From the NCBI GenBank assembly GCA_023101725.1, contig JALJCO010001057.1, positions 248,001 to 312,000 of the forward strand: 64,000 nucleotides of DNA. The letters are read 5' to 3'. Position 1 is the stretch's first letter; each line of letters opens with the position of its first letter. The notes below the pieces were generated by a model that was not told the DNA's origin, ran no database searches, and saw nothing but the letters and a program-made list of their open reading frames with translations. The position numbers and the translations under genes were made by a program. This DNA is from Atherinomorus stipes. Lineage: Eukaryota; Chordata; Actinopteri; Atheriniformes; Atherinidae. Shown one piece after another: positions 39,801-53,200 of the stretch.

Positions 39801-42800
39801 CTATAAAACATGGCAAAAAATGTTAAAATCGTGTCACCAGCACTTTAAAGGTGCCATGACATCAAATTTAACTTTTCTGGGGTTTTGGGTGTATAATATG
39901 ATCTGTTGTGCACTGATGAGGCCATGTGAATGTCCAGAGTGAGAATCAAAGTTCCTGTTTATGGTCTGTCAGCTTTGTCTCTCTGCTCAGAAACAGTTGA
40001 ATCAGACAGCAGGCTATCATTCTACGTAGTTCTATCATTCTACGTAGTTCTATCATTCTACGTAATTTAATTGCTCCAATAAGAGCACACTATCAAGTAA
40101 ACAGCGCCCCCCTCTCTCTCTCCTAACGGTTTATGCACCGTCCGCTCCCCCCTCCCCTCCTTGTCTGATTCAGCTTCGTGTATGGAGCTAGTAGTAACTT
40201 CTATGCAGTCAGGTCTGGATTTTCAAACAAATGGATTTAAAAGAAAACTTCTGCAGCAACACTGAGGGAGGCGACCACAACCTCATCATTACCTGTAAGT
40301 TTATTTATTTTCTAAATGCTGTCTTGTCTGATAAACGTAGCTCACACTGTCTAAAGTGCCCATGTTGCTAGCAGTTAGCCTTTAGCAAACTCCGACCGCA
40401 GCTTTACTTACATTCTCCAAATAAGGTCATAGCCAAATAAGGTGTAGCCAATCAAAATGAAGTCAACGTGGTCTCCGGGTAAAGCTCCATATCATCACCG
40501 GACCCAACTGTATTACTGAGGAAGTGAGGTCTGGCATTTCAAAACAATACTCCGCTGTAAAAAATGCCGTTTTTTTCTTTGGAGTATTTACATATGCAGT
40601 AATGCCAACAACATAAACTAGTTTTTAACTGCTATGTCATCACTCCTTTAACCTGTCTTACTTTCCGACTTGACATTCTGCTCTCTTGGACAAAGATAAC
40701 AGACTAACAGACCAAAACTAGACAGAATCTAGCAGAGAAACCTTGAGATTAGGGCAGGACAACTAATTGAATTTTGATCGTGATTTCAATTTTGCCTTCT
40801 CGTGATCATAAAAATACTGTAATCGAAGAAAAACGATTAATGTCACATGTATTAAATGCTACATGTTATTTTTGGTTCATCACTGAAGCCAGGAGAATCC
40901 TGAAGTGAACAGAATGGAGTTATAGGAAGCAAACTGCAGGAGTACAGAACAGGAATGCATGGAGACTGGCTATTCATTTTTACTGCTATTATTATTTTAA
41001 TATCTTATAATCATTTTATTCCTTTACTTGTTTCTAATTTATTTCCAGTTGTTTTTTGTAAGTTATATTTGAGGTTGAGTTTTGGTGGTTCATTAAACAC
41101 TTTTTTTAGAGCAGTGAATAATCGTGTATATTAATCGTGATTTCAATATCAATCAAAATAATCGTGATTATTATTTTTTCCATAATCGTCCAGCCCTACT
41201 TGAGATCCATTTCAGCCTGAGCCCCCTCCTGAAGACAGTCAGCCATGACACACATGAAACCCTAAAAGCTTCTACGAAAGGACCACAGATGCTCAGTTCC
41301 CTTTTTTGATGACTTTTCTGAACTGCTGTCAATAATCACCAACTTATTGTTGGTGATTTCAGGACAGAAGGACGAAAGAATTGTGTTACGTTCTTAATAA
41401 TTTTGTAACTCAGCAGTTGAAAGAAAAACTACCCAACAGAGGACGCTGTCCAAATCTAGTCATGTCTACAGGTCTGAATCATTCCAAGGTTGTGGTGATG
41501 GATGTTGCTCTGTCTGATCATTCCTGTTCTTTCTATGAGAGTGCTGCTGTTGTCAACAAGAATGCTTGAGCTAAAGTTGTCAAAAAACAGTATCATATTG
41601 AAAATACCAGTGAAATGTTTCTCCTCCTCAGCCCCCCACTCCCGTCCTTCAGTGGATCATTTCAGTAGTAAAATTACAAGTGTTATTGATGTCATTGCTC
41701 CCACCGAGGCGTAAGTGGTCACTGCCAAAAACAGAGCTCCATGAAGAAATACCACGCTGGTTAGAGCTGGAAAATGAGAATGCTGAATAGCTGAAAGCAG
41801 CTGGCAAAAAACAAAGTTGCAGGTTTACTATGAGATCTATAAAGACAGACTAAGGATTTATAATCTACAGATGAGAAATTCAAGACAATCATTCTTTTCT
41901 GATATTACAGCGAAGAAGCCAAGCCAACTTTAATTCAAAAGCATTTTAAAACAGAAGGTACTGACCTAAGTGCTGAAAAGTAAGAAAAACAGTAAAAGAT
42001 ATCAAATGAATTTAAAAATATACTCATAATAAAACACTATAAAATAAGAACAGCAATAATGCTCATGCTTGTTTGTTATGGTTGACAGGCTCCTCCTGCA
42101 TCAGTAAGCCAGGGACTTCCATCCAACTGTGTGTCATGAGTTTACTTCTTTCTTTACTGACAAAAGCAGAAATTCAGGCAGTGCTCCCAAGCCAGGGGCA
42201 GGACACTGTGTCCACTCAGAGGAGAAATAAACAAGATGACACACTTGTCTCCTTCTATCAGTCTGACAAACCTGGAAGAGATCATTGGCCATTTGAAATT
42301 CAACACTTGCTGTTTTGATACCCTGCCAACAGGGTTTTTCAAGAATGTCTCAGGATGCATGGCCACTGATATTTTACAGATTGTAAATACCTCTCAGCCT
42401 TCAAGGATCGTCCCTCAGACCTTATAAACAGCCGTCATCAAGCCACTCCTGAAAAAGAACAACTTAGACTTGTCACTCACGAGAAGCTACAGCTCAATAT
42501 TCTGGTAATGTAATCAATTGGTTTGAGTCATATTTGAAAGATTTGGAGTACTTTGTATCTATAAGTAGCAACAGTATAAATCTGAGCAAACAAAAACAGC
42601 ATTCGGAGCTCCCCAAGGCTCTATATTGAGGCCACTACTGTTCAACATCTACATGCTCTCTCTCAAATTATGAAAAACAACCAACTATGTTAGCATAACT
42701 ATGCTAATTACACACAAATTAACATAGCCATCTCATCAGGAGATTATTGTCCAATCCAAACAGTGATCAAATGCATTGATCAAAGTAAAGATTGGACTTT

Positions 42801-45800
42801 CTTCAGTTAAAAAAACACAAAACTGAAGTAAATGTTTTGGAGCTCAGGAAAAAAAGATTACAAGTCAGCACTCATTTTTATCTTATTTCACTTAAGCTTC
42901 TTAGGTTTAATCTGATTTCTTTTAAAAGTTTGTTTTTAACGTACTTTGTAATGCTTCATCTCCACCCTGCCGTAATGCTTTCAATTTTTTATGTAAAGCA
43001 CTTTGCATTGTCTCGTACATAAAGTGTGTTTTGTAAACAAACTTGCCTCGCCTTCAAAAGAGACTTTGAAGGGATAGTTTTTATTTTAAGGGGGGCTAAA
43101 GGAAGCATATTAACAAGAAGAGGACTGGACCAAGGACAGGCCCCTGGGGGACCCCACAGGTGAGGAGAATTCTCCTTCTCAAAGAAAGGCTGTCACCAAA
43201 GACACATTTTTCATTTTTAATTAACCCTGAATTGTATAACAGTTAATTCTTAAATATACGGCAATTTATTAAGACATTTCTCTGGACAGCAATGTTTGAT
43301 TTGGAATATTTATATATAAATAAGCTCTATAAATAAATGAATTAAAAAATATACCTGTAGAGCATGTATGTAAAGTGTGAACAAGCTGAAAACATTGAAT
43401 AATGCAGCATTCGTAAGTTTTACTGCTAAACATAACAACAGTGGCTAATGTGGTTTGTCTGTTAAATCCCTTCCTCTGATAATTGAAAACGGGGGTAAAA
43501 AAAAAAAAAAAAAAAGAGTTTTGCTCCTTTTGGTACCAATTTGGCTTGGTAGGTAAAAATCAAATTCTCTTGGTTTTATCAAGGGAATCTTGGTAGATAA
43601 AAACCAACATCCCTTGTTTTTTATCTACAAGTTTATAATCCATTATTTTTATTTTTTTAATTTCAGTGAGGCTTGAAATTAAAATAATACATCGCCACCA
43701 ATTGTGTTCTATGAATAATTGTTGAAATGAAGAGGCTTGTTTTCTTAGGCCTGCCCCCCAAATGTGAATTAATATCTTTATTACAAGGGAAATATGAATT
43801 TTGAAAAAGACCTGAACATAAATACTTAAAATTATACTTTTAAAATGACAATATATGAACAAGAAAATTGAATAAAAATAATAGCAATATTCCAAGGAAA
43901 TTTAATCCAATATTTTGACTGGTAAATATAAAAGTTTCAATTTCATACTGTAGTACTGATGCACCCAGTCATAGTTACAAAATTATTAAAGCACTTTATT
44001 AATGATGAAATCTATAATAATAAACTTGTGCTGCAACCCAAAGAAGAAGTACTGAATAAGAGATGCTGGTGGTTGCATTTTACGGGCTGTTCGAGCCAGT
44101 ATTTGTGGAGATTGAAACTTTGAAGTAAAACTACATATCTCTCTCTCTGTTACATAGATTTTCATCAGCTTCAGAGTCTTTTTCTTTCAGTGCATAAACC
44201 TACAGTATATGAATTAGAAAAACAAAATAATTCACTTAAAAATATTTTTTCATATCTGATATATGACTGGAAACAACGGCAAACTTTCCACCCAATAAAC
44301 TGCTTCAATCTTACTTCCACAGCCTCAATGAAGACTGGCTGAGAGTGGAGCTCCTTTATTTTAGTCCTGGGAAAAGGTGGTTTCTGCTCAGTCGGTGTGT
44401 AATCTGTTCTCACTGTAATTCCATCCCCTCCACATCTACAGCAGAAAACTGTGGTTTAATCAAGTCAGAAGACATGAATCAAGACTCAGCCTTTTACCCC
44501 AGTCAGAAGCTGAAAAATATGACCCTAACAATGACTTTCAGCAGGATTTGATTGAAGAAGACAAGCTCAAGGTGGGCAAAGTTGAGCATGTAAAACAAAG
44601 AATTTCTTTATTTTAAAGAAGCAGGACATTTTTACAACTTTAATACTATAAAAGAGTTTAAGAAATATACAGAGCATGATGAGCGTTATTTGCAGCTCCA
44701 GCTATTTATAGCCGTTTATTAGAGGTGGGACAAAACATCAATACATTGAAAAATTGCTATATTTTATATGCCGATATCATATTGATATTTTAAAATGTAG
44801 TATCAATCGAACGAAATCCCGCAAGATTTTGTTTTGTCAGCAACGGTCCAACATGTAGAAATGTGGCTGCTTATAAGTTTATTTCTCATATGCACTAATA
44901 TGCATTTTCATATACTCATATATACTTTGTTTTGCTGTTTTACAAACTTCACATGAATTCTTGTACATTTATACTATTCCAGCTCAGCTGTAGTATTATT
45001 TTTAAAAGCACTTTATTTTTATTTTATTTTCATATCTATTCAGTTGGGTTTTCCCAAAGTGAGAAATATTTATGTTCAGGTGGACGATTGTAAATGGTTT
45101 TAATTATGAGATCCAAGTGATAAAGAAATCTGTCCAAGTTTAATAAATGGGACATGGATGCATTGAATTTAACTGATTCAATCGGTAGTATGTACAGAGG
45201 TACAACTTTTATTTCAAGCTACATTTAAAATTTTTCTGAAGTGCCAAAAATATCGCAATATATCGCGGTGTCACAATATTGTAATATTGTATTGTATCCT
45301 GACCCATGTATCGGGATATGTATCGTATTTTGAAATCTTTGTCGATACCCACCCCTTTTTTATCGGTCTCCTCAGTTTTATCCAAAAATAAACTGAAGAA
45401 ACAGTTAAGGGATTCTCCTTGACTGAAATGAATCCAGATGACAATGAGGAGAATGAACGGGCTCCAGCTTATCAGCATCCTGAGCATTTCTTCACCGTTT
45501 TAAACCTGTGTACTGACTGCCGGCAACAAAAAAGCACTGAATCAAAGAAAGTGAACATATTGATTTCTCACCCTTGCTAGATTGAAACTGGGTGGTGTGA
45601 CAACCTCCCTTCAGTTCATTGTGTGTTTGAGCTGAAGGCTACAATGTTGTGAACATTTTCACATACCTGTCGTCTGTGTGTGGCCCAGCATGAAACCATC
45701 TGAAGGTCTTCGTTCCAACTGTGAAAACCTATAAAACCTAGCTTCAAATACATTTCAATGTGCTGTATCATAACAGCATCTGTACACCCACACACATGTA

Positions 45801-47924
45801 GCACTGCAGGCAGTCTGCCATCCTACCAAAACTCAACTGCAATGCACCACTTCAGCCAAAAGGTGGTGCTCTGCTACTCCTATGTGCCGATTCCCTGCTT
45901 CAGGGGCTGCCAGTGCAGGCCGCAGCAAGTTTTCAACAAATCCATAAAATCTGACTGAAAGAGCAAAAGGTGCAGTCTTTATAAATATAGATGATGATAA
46001 ATTATATAAATTGAAGAATTAAGAATGAAGTGGCTTTGCAAACCACTGCCTTCACAGGCTTGGAGATGCCTGGAGGAGGAAAGCTGAGAACCTCTGCATC
46101 CAGGTCTTCCCGCTTGCAGAATACCAATGAATGAACAAGCCAGCAGCCTATCAAAGCATCCTTTCATCCCTACACATTTCCACTGACCAAGGCACAAACA
46201 GCAAACCTGACGAGTAGTAAAACGTCACAGAAAGCCAGACTTAGAAGATGCATTTGCACCTCTGCAGTGGACTCTGTGCAATGAAGAGCAAGTGCTTACT
46301 GGCCAAACTTGTAATTCAAAGGAATTTTCCTATACATTTTTTGTAAAGGAGGACTGTATATTTGCTCAGAATTGGAACAGAGATTATTTACAGCCACTAA
46401 AACATAAATCTTAAACTTTAAACAATGTCATTTTAAATAATCACGATTTGACAAAAAAAAAAATCTGCTGAGGCCCCTTTTTACCTTCTGTTCACACAAA
46501 AACAAGGAATGGCCATTCTGATCCCTTCATCAACAGGTAAGTTTGACACTGACCAGTGACTTTTTCATAATAAAGAGAAAAGCTAGTGTTTATGAAGCCA
46601 GAGGCATTCACAGAGACAGCATTTGGTTTCTGCAAAGCTGTGCTCCCAACAACTTCTGTATTTTCTCTTGCATATACACTAAATGGCCACTTCATAAGGT
46701 AGATATGCTCAATTGTTTATTGTTGCACATAACAGCCAATCACATGGCAGCAATTCAGTGACCTGACTCCGCCAGGTGGATTTGCTCCTGCATATCCATC
46801 TGGGAATCATCAAGGGGCGAAAATACTGGTTAGCTGATTGGATAAGGTACCTGTCTGTCACCACCTTTGTTGGTGATAGACTTGCCAAATCAACCAATCA
46901 GATCAACGAAGCATATGACATACTAACAGAGCGACGACGAAAACACAACCACAAGCCAGGCTACTCTTGCTGCTGCCGGCAATGGCTGGTTAGCTCAGCA
47001 AACCAGAAACATGTCCACAGTAATTCTGATAAAACTTGAGCGATAGCCACACTGACGCTAGTTTCATCCAGTGAAGCTGCCATGTTGTTTAGACTGAACT
47101 ATCGCTTCTCATTGCGTCACACCTCAACTCGCCTCAAAGCCAACGATGATTGGACGTTCGTTTGGTGAACTGCTCCAAATTCTCTTCAATGGAAAGTAGC
47201 CAGACTGATCTGCGAGTGAAAACCTGAAGCTCGCGAGATCAGGATGGTCTCACGAGGCTAGCAATTCAGTGCATCTAGACATGTAGACAAATATCAAGAA
47301 GACTTGCTTAAGTTCAAACTGAGCATCAGGAAGAAAAAAAAAGAGGAAGAAAGAGGATTTAAATGACTTTGAACGTGGCATGGATGTTGGTCTGAGTATT
47401 TCAGAAACTGCTGATTTACTGGGGTTTTCACAGGGTTTCACAGGGATATACTAGGGTTTACAGAGAATGGTCTGAAAATGAGAAAATATCCAGTGAGCAG
47501 CAGTTGTCTGGACCAGAATGTGTTGTTGATATCAGAGGACAGAGGAGAATGGGCAGACTGCTTGGAAATTATAGAAAAGGAACAGTAACTCAAATTACAA
47601 CTGGTTTCAACCAAGCTATGCAGAAAAGCATCTCTGAACACACAACATATCCAACCATGAAGCAGATGGACCACAGCAGCAGAAGACCACATTGCCACTC
47701 CTGTCGGCTAAGAACAGGAAACTGAGGCTACAATTCACACACACTGACCAAAACTGGACAATAGAAGATGGAGAAATGGTCTGATGAGTCTCCATTTCAG
47801 CTCCACATTCAGATTGTAAGGTTGTTATTTATCATATACATCATCTCTCTGTGTTGGGCCTGCGACAGACCTGCAACCTGTCCAGGTGATGTACCCCACC
47901 TCGCCTGATAATACTGTAGCTGGG

Positions 47925-47975
<51 letters not shown>

Positions 47976-50214
47976 GATTAGATTTCTATAGCGCTTTTCA
48001 AGGCACTCAAAGCGCTTTACAGTAGATCCATTATTCTTTCACTCCTCAGTCGTACTTGGTGATGGTAAACTACGTATGTAGCCACAGCTGCCCTGGGGCA
48101 GACTGACGGAAGCGTGGCTGCCATGTCGCGCCTACGGCCCCTCCGACCACCACCAGAACCATTCCAAGTGTATCTATCTGCGGCTTGCAACCCAGTGGGC
48201 GTGTCCTATAGTGGGCGTGTCGCATTGTGGGTGGGTCTGGTTAGGTTTAGGGGAAGGGTCAGGGGTAGGGCTAGATTTTACCTTGCTCTCATTGGCCTGG
48301 TGTCACACTACGACACCAGGCCAACGACTACGACTGGAATTATATTGTACTTATCTGTCCAATGATGCACACATTTCCCTGAACACAATAAAAAAATATC
48401 TCTTAATCTCATGTGACTGCAGCATTTACAGAAGAATCAAGAGTCTCATCAAACCAAATGTCATTCACAGTGGATCCATATTGTTTATCGACGTATGAAA
48501 CAGCTAAAATCATGGTTATTTTAAGCAAAAAGCGGGATAAGCTCCAGGGTTTATGTGTGAGAATAACACATCTCAAATGTAATTGCCACTCTCCCGTCAC
48601 CAGGCGACTGTTGTCAACACAATGAAATGACTGTGAGAGATGGGGTGAGGTGAGCAAATGCACCCCGAAGCAGCTGAGATGGTGGCGACTCCCAGATAAA
48701 CAGATTCTGTCGAGGAAGGAACGACTGTCTGGGTTTGGGATTAAATATGCTGCTCAGCACCGGCTCTGACTCACAACTGCATCTCCATCTGAGAGGCTGA
48801 GTGCTGCACAGCAGAGAGAGGCAGAAGGGGGAGGAAGGGAAGAGGTATGACAGTTCAAAGGCAGATGATAGACGTGGGGAGAGTGAGTTGTTTGCTGGAT
48901 TAGGCATAAGGGGGGCGGGGTGGGATATGATCCTAAAGGGGACGATTGAGTTAGAGAAGCGAACGGGACGGATACATCAGTGAAGGGACATGAGGCAAAG
49001 ATGTAAAAGAGAAAAGAGTGACGACATGACAGGGAAAAGTGGTTGTTTATAAAATGTGGTGTGGCGAAAAGACGCTACGTAACAGACATGACAGATGAGG
49101 ATCGGAGGCTGGGGAGGAGACATGGGTTTGAATGACGGATATGACAGAACAGAGACAGACGACATTGAGATAGAAGACTTCAAACAAGAGGCATGCAGAT
49201 GAGGGACAGTATCTACGGGCAGAAACAGAGTTTGAGTGACAGTTATGATGGTGTGAGTAGAGTAGAAGTTGCTGAGGAGGTGGTGTCTAGTGTCGCATGA
49301 ACGACAGCACCAATGGTGTAATCTGTAAAAAATGAAAGGCACACAGTGGGCAGGATGGAAGTAGCAGCTAGTGCCGGACTCACAATAGCGTCATTTTCTC
49401 CCCATAGTAAGACCAGTGAATGCACCTGCAGATGGAGATCGCGTCCAGCTTTCTTTTCACTGAACCATTCACATTCCCTGCAATCAGTCATGAAATCGAC
49501 TATCCTGCTTTACAATGCATCTAAAAGTATAGCCCATGAAGTGTGGTAAAAATGAGCATCTGATAATCTTTGCGCTTTGCCCTGAAAAATTAACTTACTT
49601 GCAATTTCTCTAGCTTAAAGTTAAACCCCTACAGATCTAATAAGGGTTTTGAAAGGATTTCGACCTGATGAGGTGATTCCCCGGTTGATACAGAGTTGAT
49701 GAATTCCTGCTGAACCCAAACCCATTTGTTGAGAATGCTGATTTAAAAAGAAAAAAACTCAGGGTGTGAACAACACTGAGGTAATTTTGTTTTTCAGTAC
49801 TGGGGTTAAATTATAGAATGTGGGGGTTAAAGCAATGTTCAAATATAATGAACTATAATGAGCTGTATAAAAACATCTTATTCACTAGGTATAAGGTTTT
49901 AGAAGGGATGTAATATTAAGTAATGGGTCACTAAGTGCACTTTGTTTTTTGTGTATTTTTTAATCTATTCATTTTTTTATTTAATTCATTTTGCTGTAAT
50001 AATATAAATATGAAAACAATCATTTAAAGATTACATTATATCATATGAAGGTGTATGTACAGCCGTCCACAAAATGATTCATACCCTCCAATTACATAAA
50101 ATGCTTAATTCACAACAGTAATTCAAATCACAAGAAACTTTAAAAAGTAGTAAAAAAATAAAAATTTACAAGAATATAACAGTGAAATGAAATGTTACTT
50201 TTGAATTGTGGTTA

Positions 50215-50294
<80 letters not shown>

Positions 50295-53200
50295 TAGAAA
50301 AAGACTAATTACAGTAGAGCACCCTGTTAGTGAACAGTGGACCAACATACCTATCAACAGGTGCAGAAAACATGGTACAGAAAACACCTGATTGCAGTAT
50401 TGCCTCAAATTTTTAGCTCAGGAGCCCTATCATACTTGATTTATTTTTTGTTAGTTTATTTTTAATATTTCTGTTGAACCACAATTAAAAATGAATGTAA
50501 TGATTCTCATAACATTTTTGTGTATTATTACTTTGTTTGATTTCAGCATATTTTACTGACAGTCTATATTTTTCCTTATTTATTATGAGCAGGGTATAAA
50601 TAATTTTGAGGACGACTGCATAAGCATACGGCGGTGTATGTGTGTATTGGCTGTATAGGTATGTGTTTTTTATGTACATGGAGTCATGTATTTATATGTG
50701 TGTATGTATATGTGTTTAAGTATGTGTGCATAAATGTTGTGAAACATTTAACTATTTAAAGGAAGCCTATTAGTATTAAAATAATGACTGATAGTGAAGG
50801 GGTGGGGCCTAACAAGTTATTACTTATGCCATCTCCTTTTTGAATATGTTTGTTTTGATGTTCAATTTTTTTTTACTTTTTGTGTTTGTCCTTTTCAAAC
50901 ATACAATTCAAATCAAATTTTCATTCATTTATAATGAAAACAACATAGATTCGACCACTTTTTTCTTTCCACTGTAAAGATATTCATGTTTAAATCATAA
51001 AACCAGGATTTCTGCCATTAGAAAATGACTGACATTTCTCAAACATTCCTCAAAACCCTTCTGCTCCATGCATTTCCACTTTGCCGCAGTGACAGCCTCC
51101 ACCATTACGCTGATAAATCAACTTGAGCAATCACCATTTGGCTAATCAGTCACTTCAACCTCTCTGCAGCCCTGCAGTGACTGATGGGACAATCAAGAAG
51201 AAAATCTAAAGAGGAGGAACTGTTGGTTTGACAAGCAAATGGACTGACTGAGCCAAGATCTATAAGGATGTGGATAAATAACTGCTGAACAGTCATCTGG
51301 CTGACTGTAGGATTGATTTGTTTCGTTGTGCTATTGGTGCTGGGGTGGCATCAAAAGTCTATTACAATATCTTTCCTCGATTTTACTTCCAATCATTCGC
51401 AGTAAACCCAAATGACTGGGGATCTCCTTTTTCAAGATAAGGATGAGCCCTTAAATCAAGCTACAAGTCACAACAGCTAATCATGCACTGCAGAATATCT
51501 GCAATCAGCCAGTTTCCAAGTGGCCACTGGCAGAGTCTCTCCGTCAAATAGTGATTGTCCAATTAGGGCTTAACTACTGCACTTGGAGCTTTAAATTTTT
51601 ATATACGCTGTAGTGCGTGGGGCTGCAGGGACTGAGGAATTCTGCACTTCAAGGGTAAAAAGGAAGACTTTTTAAAGGTTTTTATGTTGCACTGATGTAA
51701 GCTGCTAAAGATAGCATAACTAGTTAGCTTATTATTTAGTTAGCTAGCTACACTACCAGCTAAACTTAGGAGATCCCATTAAATTACTGTGCTGTATTGA
51801 TGTTTGATAGAAATTTTCCATTTGGATTGATGCTTTGGACTTAGAGATCATTGCATTGATGCACATTGATGTTTTTTTTTTTTTTCAATTACTTCTTTTT
51901 ACATTCCTCCTGATCGTGGTAGACTTCAGGAGAGCGCCTGCCCAGCATGCTCCACTGATAATCAACGGTGCTGAGGTGGAGCGGGTGCAGCACCAAGTTC
52001 CCTGGTGTCCACATCTCCCAAGACCTGTCCTGGGACATCAACACCACGTCCCTGGCCAAGAAAGCCCAACAGTGACTCTACTTCCTGCGGAAACTGAGAA
52101 GAGCAAGAGCTCCGTCCCCCATCATGCACTCCTTCTACAGGGGCACCATGGAGAGCATCCTGACCAGCAGCATCACCGTGTGGTACGGAGCCTGCACCAC
52201 ATCCTGCTGCAAGACCCTGCAGCGCACCATGAAAGCAAGATCGTCGGTGTCCCCCTCCCCCTCTCTATTGGACATTTACCACTCCCGCCTCACCTGCAGA
52301 GCCACCAGGATCGCAGGGGACCCCCACCCACCCACCCACCCACCCACAGTGTCTTCACCCTGCTGCCGTCAGGGAGGAGGCTGCAGAGTCTCCGGGCCAG
52401 AACCAGCAAGGTCTGAGACAGCTTTTTTTCACCAGGCAGTGAGGACGCTAAACTCTTAATGCCAATATCAGCCAATAATGTCTGTAGGCCGAGAATATCG
52501 GACATCCCTAATTCTGTCGCTATTGTATCCATTGCCTATTTTTATATTTTATTACTGTCTTTGAAATCTTTTAGTTTTTAGTTCCAGTACTTTCTCATGG
52601 GGGACCTTGATGCTGGGAGTTGGGTCTGCTGGGGTGGTGCTGTCTTGGGGCCCCCCTGGCCCTGGAGGATGGTGGCCCCCATGTGTGGAGTCTACCCTGG
52701 TATATCCGGGTAAGGATGGTCTCTGTGTCTGCAAACTGTGGAGGCGGTTTTTCCTTACCTGAATCCTCAGTGCCTTGCTATGTTAAAAAACTTTGTATTA
52801 CTGTATGTGCTCTGTGTGAGCATGCATGTGTGTATCTGTGTGTGTATTGACTTTATATGTGGGGGCAGTAGGTAGGGATGGGCAATACCAAAATGTTTCC
52901 TTTCAATAAGATAAGAGTAGTTTATGGTACTTTTTCTGCATTGACACCAACATTGATACCGATACCGATACTGATACTGATACCGCTACTTTTGGTCTTT
53001 TGAAAGAAAACCAAACGATCGTACAGTTTGCATTAATATCTTGAATACAAGAGCAATAATGAATATAAGTAAAACTTGAGAGCAGAAGTACTGGAACAAA
53101 ATGCTTTTAAAACAATAATAAATTATATTGATGAAGAAATTGAACAAAAATAAGATTAAAAACGCCTTTTAATTATCAAATAACTTAAGTACAGGTTGAT

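Noticed and set aside
48236..48272. Telomere-like GGTTAGG / AGGGTCAGGGG text
   Set aside because: No tandem TTAGGG array; only isolated G-rich words. The CCCTAACCCTAACC at 13833-13846 is likewise too short.
48114..48365. 83-codon ORF beginning [17 protein letters not shown]
   Set aside because: The start lies within a common dispersed fish repeat, so the protein-like N-terminus is repeat sequence.
51835..52416. 193-codon plus-strand ORF, the longest in the window
   Set aside because: It runs in the wrong frame over a LINE reverse-transcriptase fragment. The recognisable protein text is in other frames.
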